42,820 nucleotides of DNA, from positions 1 to 42,820 of the forward strand of contig CASFOK010000015.1 in assembly GCA_949296475.1 (NCBI GenBank), written 5' to 3'. Below the pieces are notes generated by a model, which was given only the letters and a program-made list of their open reading frames with translations, was not told where the DNA came from and searched no databases. This DNA is from an uncultured Pseudomonadota bacterium. Its GTDB lineage: Bacteria > Pseudomonadota > Alphaproteobacteria > Rs-D84. This document shows, piece by piece, positions 1 through 7,492 of the stretch. The first letter of the stretch is position 1. Each line of letters starts with the position of its first letter. The position numbers and the translations under genes are program-made.

Positions 1-696
1 CCGATTTATATCAAATGTTTTTGTTCCTGGTGTTTTTAATTTCCCTTCTGCATCAATCCATATATCTGTGCGACTACCTGCAACTTTTGAAATTTTATCA
101 AGGTTTTGTACCACATTTTCTGGTGACAGGCCACCTGCATAACCTTGTGGATGTTTCTCAAATAAAGGTGCGCGCCAGTTCTTTGTCAGTTTGCCCGCAC
201 CACCTGATGTGTCATATAATAACGAGAAGTTTGCGGCGTTTTTATCAAGCCTTTGTATTCTGTGGTATTCAGATGCTCCATATTGAAAAATAAATTCACG
301 ATTAGGAGAATTTTTCATTAATTTACCAATGTTTTCTGTTTTAAATAATTTTGTTTTACTGCCGTGTATATTTATTTGCCAACGGCGAATCGCGGGCATA
401 CCATCTTCACGAAGTAAAAAGAAAAAGTCTATTAATTCCGGTGCTAGATTTCCCTGACATAATTTGTCGCACCAGTCTAAGTTTACGTGCACGGCAAGAT
501 TTGGTGCTGTGGGCATGGATAAAGATTCTTTCAAAAGTGTTTCAAACCACTTGCGTCTGGGCATATCAAAAGACATTTTTGATGGATGTGCTTGTACGGC
601 TATTTCTACATTTGGTGCAATTTTCGATATTTTTAAAATATCTTCAACAGGTGTATCTTCGCGTGGGTCAGAGCAGGTTATATAACGTAATTTCAT
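1..696 (-). CDS. TrpF-like TIM-barrel protein, partial (C-terminus beyond left edge)
   Basis: An open frame of 232 codons runs without a stop from an ATG at 696 to the window edge. The start is preceded by AAGGAA at a normal distance and lies 2 bp after the rlmN stop, so the gene is probably the last visible member of the lptG-lptD-surA-rlmN operon. The N-terminus (MKLRYITCSDPRE) and alternating hydrophobic strands suggest a TIM barrel. The segment around residues 190-200 (YAGGLSPENV) followed by a WIDAEG strand resembles the phosphate-binding end of phosphoribosylanthranilate isomerases. No other tryptophan gene is nearby, so a role in tryptophan synthesis is not supported; a related sugar-phosphate or isomerase-like activity is equally possible. 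The fold is a moderate-confidence call and the substrate is unknown. Confidence 0.6.
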   Translation of the reverse strand, partial: MKLRYITCSDPREDTPVEDILKISKIAPNVEIAVQAHPSKMSFDMPRRKWFETLLKESLSMPTAPNLAVHVNLDWCDKLCQGNLAPELIDFFFLLREDGMPAIRRWQINIHGSKTKLFKTENIGKLMKNSPNREFIFQYGASEYHRIQRLDKNAANFSLLYDTSGGAGKLTKNWRAPLFEKHPQGYAGGLSPENVVQNLDKISKVAGSRTDIWIDAEGKLKTPGTKTFDINR

Positions 697-698
697 AT

Positions 699-1799
699 TT
701 ATTCCTTTTTGTTGTTCAGACGCAATTGCCCACAAGCACTCCCTATATCCTGCCCGCGTTCGCGTCTTATTCTGGTGTGAATTTTATTTTTTATCAAAAT
801 ATCTTGGAATCTATGAACCGCATTTCCCGAAGGTGATGCAAAATCACGTTCATCAACGGCGTTCCAAGGAATTAAGTTTACCATACAATTTTTGCCTTTT
901 AATAAATCAGACAACTTTTCTGCATATTCCGGCGTGCAGTTAAAGAGTTCTGTTTCGCCTTCTGCATTTTTTTTACCAAGTAATATATATTCAATCATTA
1001 ACTGGCGATTATGCAAGTTTGAAAATTCAAAGGCGGCATCCAATACTTCGGATAGTTTGTATTTGTTATTAATCGGCATAATCTGACTGCGTAATTCGTC
1101 TGTTGGTGCATGCAGGGATATTGCAAGGTTTATCGGTCTGCCCCAAGCAGTTAAATCTTTAATTCCAGGTACGATTCCGCAAGTAGAAACCGTTATCTTG
1201 CGCCAGCCTATACCCATGTCTTTATTTGCGCGTTCTATAAAACCAATAACATTTTCTGTGTTTTGCAAAGGTTCCCCCGTTCCCATAACAACAATATGAG
1301 ACACATCGCCATTATTAGCGTCACCATTTGGATGTATATGTTTGTCAGAAAATTTGTCTGAGCGCAGTTCCCATTGTGCGACCAGAATCTGAGAGAAAAT
1401 TTCGTTTATCGTCAAATTTCTTTTCAAACCTAACAAGGTACTTGCGCAGAACTTGCAACCCATTGCGCATCCCGCCTGAGAGCTTACGCATACACTGTTG
1501 CCATAGCTGGTTCGCATTAAAACACATTCTATTTGTTCACAATCGTGTAATTCTAATAAGAATTTAGTTGTCTGACCATCGGACGATTCTAATTTTTTTA
1601 CAATTTTTACCGGCAGCGTCTGAGCAGATTCGTCTAAATCATGACGTAATTTTTCCGGCAAGTTTTTCATAGATTCAAAGTCTGGTGCGCCACGTAATAG
1701 CCATTCACGAATTTGCTTTGCACGAAACTTTGGTTGACCTAACTTTTGAATAAAATCCGTTAATTCTGCATCTGAAAAATTAAATAATATCGGCTTCAT
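699..1799 (-). CDS. rlmN: 23S rRNA/tRNA adenine-C2 methyltransferase RlmN
   Basis: This 366-residue radical-SAM enzyme methylates C2 of A2503 in 23S rRNA and A37 in some tRNAs. The cluster-binding motif C-x3-C-x2-C is visible in GCAMGCKFCAS, followed by the glycine-rich SAM-binding segment (VVMGTGEP) and the RlmN-typical SLHAPTDELRSQIMP stretch. A C-terminal cysteine (SACGQL) matches the resolving cysteine used in the dual-Cys mechanism. Length is normal for the family. Its ATG overlaps the surA-like stop by the ATGA arrangement, which implies translational coupling in the lptG-lptD-surA operon. Confidence 0.95.
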   Translation of the reverse strand: MKPILFNFSDAELTDFIQKLGQPKFRAKQIREWLLRGAPDFESMKNLPEKLRHDLDESAQTLPVKIVKKLESSDGQTTKFLLELHDCEQIECVLMRTSYGNSVCVSSQAGCAMGCKFCASTLLGLKRNLTINEIFSQILVAQWELRSDKFSDKHIHPNGDANNGDVSHIVVMGTGEPLQNTENVIGFIERANKDMGIGWRKITVSTCGIVPGIKDLTAWGRPINLAISLHAPTDELRSQIMPINNKYKLSEVLDAAFEFSNLHNRQLMIEYILLGKKNAEGETELFNCTPEYAEKLSDLLKGKNCMVNLIPWNAVDERDFASPSGNAVHRFQDILIKNKIHTRIRRERGQDIGSACGQLRLNNKKE

Positions 1800-2617
1800 A
1801 ATTTATACCTGTCGTCATTTATCACGATAACAGCCTTGCGTCGCAGTTGCTTTAATTGTTGGTCTGCGACGAACATTGCTTGCTTGTACATTGCGTTTTG
1901 TTTGATTATATCGTCCAGTTTACCGTATTCAGATGTTTTCTTTGAACTACATACCAACAGAACTGATTTATCTACAACCGGTGACCATGTTAATTTAGGC
2001 AGATTAACAACGCGTTCACGAATGTCTGCCGACAACTCATATTGCAGGGCAGTAAACTTTTGTGGGGCCCCGCCTAAATCTTCGGCAATTTTTATTGCGT
2101 CGTCGCAGTTTTTAGGTTTGGTTAGTTTTGTTGCTACTTCTGCTGGAACGTCAACAAGTCTGATAATAGTCATTTCTATGGGCAGACCGTGTTCTTTTGC
2201 CAATTCGGCCTTTTCCGATGCAATTTCTTCTTTTGATACTTCTATTGTGGGCAAAACTGTTCTTGCAACTATTATTTGCCATGCAATTTCTGCTTTTAAT
2301 GCGGAACGGGCCATTGCTTTTTCTGACGCTGATAATTCGCCCAAATTCATTTTCTTTAATTCTTTTTCAACGTCTTTATCATCAGGCACCGCGCCAAAAT
2401 TAGACGCGTAGGCAAGTTTTACATTGTCATCTATTATGTTTTGCAATGCTTGCCTACGATTGTCCGTAGACGTTTGTCCTTGGCGCGACATAAGTGTTGT
2501 ACGTGCGGTAATGTCTGTGTCTGTTATAGGTTCGCCATTAACACTGGCTACGACGCTGGCACCAAAAGCAGGTAACATAAACAAACAAAACGTCATTATA
2601 AAAAATATTTTTTTCAT
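1796..2617 (-). CDS. surA: SurA-like periplasmic chaperone with degenerate C-terminal domain
   Basis: The 273-residue product has a signal peptide (MKKIFFIMTFCLFMLPAFGA) followed by a SurA N-terminal motif, VASVNGEPITDTDI, and a helical region of about 100 residues. In this family the protein escorts outer-membrane proteins, including LptD, through the periplasm. Position directly after lptD matches the common lptD-surA order. The C-terminal part is short and lacks clear parvulin signatures; it keeps only a vague GGAPQKFTAL-like segment, so isomerase activity is doubtful. A canonical SurA is about 400-430 residues with two parvulin domains. Start supported by AAGGAAAGAG just upstream. Confidence 0.75.
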   Translation of the reverse strand: MKKIFFIMTFCLFMLPAFGASVVASVNGEPITDTDITARTTLMSRQGQTSTDNRRQALQNIIDDNVKLAYASNFGAVPDDKDVEKELKKMNLGELSASEKAMARSALKAEIAWQIIVARTVLPTIEVSKEEIASEKAELAKEHGLPIEMTIIRLVDVPAEVATKLTKPKNCDDAIKIAEDLGGAPQKFTALQYELSADIRERVVNLPKLTWSPVVDKSVLLVCSSKKTSEYGKLDDIIKQNAMYKQAMFVADQQLKQLRRKAVIVINDDRYKL

Positions 2618-2628
2618 CTCTCTTTCCT

Positions 2629-4644
2629 TTAATATCTTTGACCATCAATGCTCATACCAAATCGGAATTGAAACGTTGTTGTACCGACATAGTCTTCTTT
2701 TATTGCGTTATCACGACGATACTCCAAAGACAAGTAGTAACAAGGGTGGGTATAAAATATACCGCCTGTATGTCTTTGGAATTGTTCATATGTGACATTG
2801 TATATTGAATTAAAGCGTAAAGACCAACGATTTGTCAATTGGATACCAAACCCACCGGCAATTTCGTTAATGTTGTCCCCAATTGTATACGCATCAATGA
2901 ATTGTTGTGACCATATATGACCGATATTTATAAAATTCCTGGGTGTACCAATAACAGCATTTGTTTCAATATGGTTTAAAGACAAGTCAGATTGAGATAA
3001 TCTGAATCTGCTGGATAGGTCAATCCACTTCATATTGTCGTATTCAATGCGACCGACATAATCAGATGCACCGTTATGAAATCCACTGTTAGGGTCTGTT
3101 GCTGCGCGGTCTTTGAAATCGTACGTCTGACCTAGAAATACTTCAAATGTTTGCCCGTCTTCGTTATTAAACGCCGCCCAACGCATACCATAGTCTGCAT
3201 ATGTTCCGTTTTCCCACAGGTCTAACCCTGCAAATCTGTTGTTTGAGAACAGTGTTGTATCAGACAACAAAGCACCTGCAGAATCGCTGTTAAGACCGAA
3301 TTGGTCTTCGTCGGTTTGACGCATAACGGTCAGTCTTGCGCGTGGCTCTAATATCTGTGTCCATGTGCTTGTCGGTTTGAATAGCGGCAGTCCCCATTCA
3401 ACATATCCACTGGGCAAAAATCTATCTTTTAAACCTGAAAAACTTTCATAATCAATCATCTCTGTGTTATTAAAGTTATATATATCGTATCTGGCTGATA
3501 AACTGGCGGTAAGTCGGTTGCCGCCCCATAATGTCCAAGGTGATGTTATTCTTGCATCGCCAATCAATCGTTGAGACGCGGTTCCGTCACCAGATATACC
3601 CAGAATGTCTGTGCTGAACGTTGCATAAGTTTCTTTAAATATAGGTGCTGTTTGATAAACACCGCGAATGTTTGGTAAAATATTACCTGACGGTGTAGAA
3701 TAATTGCCCCTTGTACTACGCAGTTCTTGGAATATATGTGTATCTGCAACAATATAACTGGATTGACCGAACAGTTCCAAGGTTGCCCCAGAATCCAAGT
3801 ATGGTTGGTCGTCATAAAAACCGTACTTTTGTAAATACGTCTTGTCTGATGCCCTTTCTATAAATACAGTTGCACGTGCGTATTCGCCCAGTTCTATAAC
3901 ATCATTGTTAAATATGTGCCAACGGTTTTCACCTTCACGATTATGGGTAAATGAACCGTGCGTTCTGTATTCAGAATGTGGCATATTTAACCTGTGTTCT
4001 AATTTGAATAATGGGTTTTCTTTGGTTAAATAAGACGTTGTAAATGTTATATCGTGCGTATCTGATATCGCGATATACAAAGGTATGTTGATTTGTGTAC
4101 CCATGTTATTGGTGGATTCAAAGTCGGGCGTTAAAAATCCGGTTTTATGCTTTATACCAGGGTCGGGCATCTCAAAAAAAGGCAGCCAAAATACAGGAAT
4201 GTCATAAGTCCACAATACAGGACTGTAAAAACGTAACATTCTGTCGTCCATATCGTGCACGATTTTTTTTGTAGAAATCTTCCATGCGTCTCCATATGCG
4301 TCACAGTCATCACAGGCTGTAAAGGTGGCTTGGTATGCGATTGTATCTGGGCCTTCGCGGGTTATTTTATCTGATTCAATATATACATGGTTACCTAGCC
4401 ACAGTTTTATATCATCACCCGATAAACTTTCGCCGTTTTCAGATAAATAAGAATCAGTTAATGTCATTCTCTGACCAGATTGATTAACTATTTCCGTTTC
4501 GCCAGATGTTTTGATTGTTTTGTTCTGTACGTCATATTCTATTTTATCTGCGTTTATTGTTTTAGGCGTGTTGACATCAATTGACGCACTGTAAGCCGGC
4601 GCGGTAAACAAGCATAAAATTAAAAATAGGTTTATTTTCTTCAT
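2629..4644 (-). CDS. lptD: LPS-assembly outer-membrane protein LptD
   Basis: The 671-residue protein has a signal peptide (MKKINLFLILCLFTAPAYSA), an OstA/LptA-like N-terminal domain (about residues 25-130) and a large C-terminal beta barrel. It inserts lipopolysaccharide into the outer leaflet together with LptE. A conserved cysteine pair is seen at FTACDDCDAYGDAWKI between the two domains, and a single Cys near the C-terminus (HPCYYLSLEY) could take part in the inter-domain disulfides the family needs. Its ATG overlaps the lptG stop (ATGA), giving the coupled order lptG-lptD-surA. It is somewhat shorter than the roughly 780 residues of the E. coli protein. Confidence 0.93.
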   Translation of the reverse strand: MKKINLFLILCLFTAPAYSASIDVNTPKTINADKIEYDVQNKTIKTSGETEIVNQSGQRMTLTDSYLSENGESLSGDDIKLWLGNHVYIESDKITREGPDTIAYQATFTACDDCDAYGDAWKISTKKIVHDMDDRMLRFYSPVLWTYDIPVFWLPFFEMPDPGIKHKTGFLTPDFESTNNMGTQINIPLYIAISDTHDITFTTSYLTKENPLFKLEHRLNMPHSEYRTHGSFTHNREGENRWHIFNNDVIELGEYARATVFIERASDKTYLQKYGFYDDQPYLDSGATLELFGQSSYIVADTHIFQELRSTRGNYSTPSGNILPNIRGVYQTAPIFKETYATFSTDILGISGDGTASQRLIGDARITSPWTLWGGNRLTASLSARYDIYNFNNTEMIDYESFSGLKDRFLPSGYVEWGLPLFKPTSTWTQILEPRARLTVMRQTDEDQFGLNSDSAGALLSDTTLFSNNRFAGLDLWENGTYADYGMRWAAFNNEDGQTFEVFLGQTYDFKDRAATDPNSGFHNGASDYVGRIEYDNMKWIDLSSRFRLSQSDLSLNHIETNAVIGTPRNFINIGHIWSQQFIDAYTIGDNINEIAGGFGIQLTNRWSLRFNSIYNVTYEQFQRHTGGIFYTHPCYYLSLEYRRDNAIKEDYVGTTTFQFRFGMSIDGQRY

Positions 4645-5699
4645 TTTTTACATAATACAAATAATATACCGACCAACGCAACAATCAATGCCAGCGCCAA
4701 TAATATAAGTTCTGTTAAACTGCCAATCATATTAGATGCAGACATAAAGATTGACATGGCAATTGCCATACATGCAACTGCGAAAGCGGGGGCAAAACTA
4801 GCACGGCGTCTTAATAAAGATGTGCGTAACAGTATAGTCAAGCATATTGCGGCCAACATAAGATTCATAATCGGACCCAAGAACCTGCTGCTTAATTCTG
4901 ACAAAATCATTTTATGTTGTTTTTCTGAAGGGGCGTCCAATACTGAATTTATCAAGGTTAACGTTGGTACGCGTCTGACTTTGAAAATGTTGCTCTCATC
5001 TTTATCTGAAACGTTTAGGTCCATATCAAAACTATCAAATGTACCGGTCGTCATTGTGTCGCCATTTGTTTGTAGCGCACCGTTTGTCATAACGATGGAT
5101 AGACCGCGCGTCGTTGATACCAGTTTACCCTTTTCTGCAAATATGGTAATAGATGTTTTTTTATCGCGCATATCAGACAGCATTACTTGTGACAAGTCAT
5201 GCCCGGATACTTTGTCTACGTATACAACCAAACCGTCGGTTAGTTGCGTAAATGCAGATTCTTGCAGTTTTAAATGAGCCAATCCATAACGCAGGTTCCA
5301 TTGCGTGCTGTAAAATTGTGATTGCGTCATCGGAACCAGCCACAGGTTTAACAACAGATGCAGTGCTGTTAAAATACCGGCCATAATTAAGGCAGGCTTT
5401 GCAATTTGACGTGGAGATAATCCAGACGCCATCATAACCGTAATTTCATTATCTGCAATCAGTTTATTATATACGAAAATTATCGCGATAAAAGTTACAA
5501 AAGGTATTATTATGGATACTATAAAAGGTATCATCAGCATGGTTAATCCGATAAAACTTGATAATTCAATGCCGTAATTAAGCAACAATTTCATTGTGGA
5601 CATTATTTGTAACATCCACGCTAAACCAGTCAGTACCAACAGTAACATGATGAACACTGCGATTAATTGTCGCGTAAAATACCTGTCTAATATTTTCAT
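4641..5699 (-). CDS. lptG: LPS export permease LptG (LptF/LptG family)
   Basis: From the ATG at 5699 the product is 352 residues, beginning MKILDRYFTRQ, a typical N-terminus of the YjgP/YjgQ permeases. It has three N-terminal membrane helices, a periplasmic beta-jellyroll domain (about 130-260) and three C-terminal helices. It works with LptB2 to lift LPS from the inner membrane. The symbol is chosen because lptG commonly precedes lptD; no partner lptF is visible here. A longer reading from 5735 is rejected because it would begin inside the -35 element of a near-consensus promoter. That promoter's -10 ends 7 nt before this ATG and no clear Shine-Dalgarno is present, so the mRNA may be leaderless. 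Confidence 0.9.
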   Translation of the reverse strand: MKILDRYFTRQLIAVFIMLLLVLTGLAWMLQIMSTMKLLLNYGIELSSFIGLTMLMIPFIVSIIIPFVTFIAIIFVYNKLIADNEITVMMASGLSPRQIAKPALIMAGILTALHLLLNLWLVPMTQSQFYSTQWNLRYGLAHLKLQESAFTQLTDGLVVYVDKVSGHDLSQVMLSDMRDKKTSITIFAEKGKLVSTTRGLSIVMTNGALQTNGDTMTTGTFDSFDMDLNVSDKDESNIFKVRRVPTLTLINSVLDAPSEKQHKMILSELSSRFLGPIMNLMLAAICLTILLRTSLLRRRASFAPAFAVACMAIAMSIFMSASNMIGSLTELILLALALIVALVGILFVLCKK

Positions 5700-5706
5700 A
5701 ATTTCC

Positions 5707-5735
5707 AGTATAAAGCCCAAAATACCCACCGTCAA
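5707..5735 (-). promoter_or_regulatory. Sigma-70-type promoter of lptG
   Basis: On the minus strand, TTGACG (5735-5730) and TATACT (5712-5707) are separated by 17 bp. Only 7 nt (GGAAATT) separate the -10 from the lptG ATG, so transcription should begin at or within a base or two of the start codon. Confidence 0.8.
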
Positions 5736-5785
5736 ATATATTTACAACAGGCAAAATGTTTTTTCTGGCGGAATAAAGATTTTTC

Positions 5786-5820
5786 TTGCGATTTGTCGAT
5801 TCGTTGTTATAATGTATAAT
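5786..5820 (+). promoter_or_regulatory. Promoter of nusA-infB
   Basis: TTGCGA (5786-5791) and TATAAT (5808-5813) are 16 bp apart; a second TATAAT overlaps at 5815-5820. They lie about 80-90 bp ahead of nusA and upstream of a strong hairpin, so the mRNA carries a structured leader. Confidence 0.7.
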
Positions 5821-5837
5821 GTTCTTAAAAGTTTTTT

Positions 5838-5865
5838 AAGAGCGGGGTTGAAAAACCCCGCTCTT
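5838..5865 (+). promoter_or_regulatory. Perfect 12-bp hairpin with GAAA loop in the nusA leader
   Basis: AAGAGCGGGGTT (5838-5849) pairs exactly with AACCCCGCTCTT (5854-5865) around a GAAA tetraloop. Only TTC follows, so it is a poor intrinsic terminator. Placed between the promoter and the nusA Shine-Dalgarno, it could be an attenuator, an RNase site or a NusA-responsive element. Function is inferred. Confidence 0.75.
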
Positions 5866-5897
5866 TCAATAAAATATAACCAAACAAGGAGAATACG

Positions 5898-7439
5898 ATG
5901 TCTTTTGTTTCTATGCCGCGTCAGGATTTATTGTTGGCGATTGATTCTTTGGCACAAGAAAAACAAATTGATCGCGATATTGTGGTTGCTTCGTTAGAGG
6001 CGGCAATTGCAAAAATCGCTAAACATAAATATGGCGAAGAATTCAACATTGTTGCTGAAATTGACCGTAAAAACGGTGCGATACATGTAAAAAGATTATT
6101 TGAAGTTATTGAATCGCCGGAATCAAAGGGCGATGATTATGACGCAAACACAATGTTGACCGTGGCACAGGCAAAGAAATACGCTTCTGATCCCAAGGTT
6201 GGCGATTTTGTAGAAGACCAGTTACCAGAACCAGAATTTGGTCGCATGGCGTTTCAAACGGCGCGTCAGATTATGACCGCGCGCGTTCGCGATGCTGAAA
6301 AAGGTCGTCAATATGAAGAATTCAAAGATAATATCGGCGATATTGTCAGCGGCGTGGTAAAACGTATTGAATTCGGAAACGTTTTCGTAGATATTAACGG
6401 TAAAGCCGAGGGATATATAAAAAGTACAGAATTAATACCTGGTGAAAGATTGGCTGTCGGCGATCGCGTTCGCGCATTAATTATGGACGTTGCGCGTTCT
6501 AATACTGGTCCTCAGATTTTCTTGACGCGTACACATCCTATGTTTATGGAAAAGTTGTTCGTTCAAGAAGTGCCCGAAATTTATGAAGGTATTATTAAAA
6601 TTAAATCGGTTGCACGTGCACCAGGCAGTCACGCTAAAATCGCGGTAGAAACCCAAGACCCGTCTATTGACGCTGTTGGAATGACTGTCGGTATCAAAGG
6701 TACCAGAATTCAACCGGTTATAAATGAATGTCACGGCGAAAAAATAGACGTTATTCTTTATTCAGAAGACCCGGCTGTGTTTATTGTTAATGCAATGCAA
6801 CCCGCAAAAGTTGCAAAAATAATTGTGGACGAAGATACGCGTAGCGCAGCGGTTGTTGTAAATGAAGACCAGCAGTCTTTGGCGATTGGGCGTCGTGGTC
6901 AGAACGTTCGTTTGGCGTCGCAATTAACAGGTTGGAATATTGACGTTATGAACGAGACAGAAGAACAGGAACGTCGCGCAAAAGAAGTCAAAGAAAAAAC
7001 AGACTTGTTCATACGTGGCCTAGACGTTGATGAAATGTTGGCGCACTTGCTGATTACAGAAGGTTTCAGAACGATTGAAGAAATTGCGTTCGTAGACGTT
7101 TCTGAACTGGAAAGCATAGAAGGCTTTAACGCCGAATTAGCGGCCGAATTGCAAGATCGCGCAAAGAAATATTTAACAAAGCAGGAACAAGATTATAAAG
7201 ACGAAGGTCATAAACTGGGTATGTCCGATGATTTATTAAACTTTGACTTTATAAAACGACCTGTAATAATGCAATTAGGTAATGCAGGCATAAAGTCCTT
7301 GGATGATTTGGCCGATTTATCAACCGATGAATTGGTAGAAATCTTGGGCGAAGATACGATGAGTGCACGTCTTGCCGGTCGGGTTATCATGAAGGCGCGT
7401 GAATTGGCGTATGGCATAACCCAAGGGGACGAGGAATAA
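5898..7439 (+). CDS. nusA: Transcription termination/antitermination factor NusA
   Basis: The 513-residue protein binds RNA polymerase and nascent RNA and modulates pausing, termination and rRNA antitermination. Visible parts are the N-terminal polymerase-binding domain (1-130), an S1 domain (about 138-200, VVKRIEFGNVFVDINGKAEG), two KH domains (about 225-350, with GTRIQPVINE and GRRGQNVRLA) and two C-terminal helix-hairpin-helix repeats, as in many alphaproteobacteria. The ATG at 5898 follows AAGGAGA. It is cotranscribed with infB, but rimP (usually upstream) and the ylxR gene (usually between nusA and infB) are missing here. Confidence 0.96.
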   Translation: MSFVSMPRQDLLLAIDSLAQEKQIDRDIVVASLEAAIAKIAKHKYGEEFNIVAEIDRKNGAIHVKRLFEVIESPESKGDDYDANTMLTVAQAKKYASDPKVGDFVEDQLPEPEFGRMAFQTARQIMTARVRDAEKGRQYEEFKDNIGDIVSGVVKRIEFGNVFVDINGKAEGYIKSTELIPGERLAVGDRVRALIMDVARSNTGPQIFLTRTHPMFMEKLFVQEVPEIYEGIIKIKSVARAPGSHAKIAVETQDPSIDAVGMTVGIKGTRIQPVINECHGEKIDVILYSEDPAVFIVNAMQPAKVAKIIVDEDTRSAAVVVNEDQQSLAIGRRGQNVRLASQLTGWNIDVMNETEEQERRAKEVKEKTDLFIRGLDVDEMLAHLLITEGFRTIEEIAFVDVSELESIEGFNAELAAELQDRAKKYLTKQEQDYKDEGHKLGMSDDLLNFDFIKRPVIMQLGNAGIKSLDDLADLSTDELVEILGEDTMSARLAGRVIMKARELAYGITQGDEE

Positions 7440-7451
7440 ATTTAATTTGAC

Positions 7452-7474
7452 GCTGTGGGGGACAGCCCCACAGC
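7452..7474 (+). promoter_or_regulatory. Hairpin between nusA and infB
   Basis: GCTGTGGGG (7452-7460) pairs with CCCCACAGC (7466-7474) around a five-base loop. There is no U tract, so it is not a standard terminator. The infB Shine-Dalgarno (AAAGGGTGA) begins about 8 nt later. It may be a processing or translational-control element. Confidence 0.7.
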
Positions 7475-7492
7475 ACAGATAAAGGGTGAATT

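Noticed and set aside
4756-5277. Open frame of 173 codons on the plus strand inside lptG
   Set aside because: It is antisense to the conserved lptG frame, has no Shine-Dalgarno and no recognisable product; a shadow of lptG codon use.
5838-5865. Intrinsic terminator of the nusA leader
   Set aside because: The stem is strong but is followed by only three pyrimidines rather than a U tract, so constitutive termination is unlikely.
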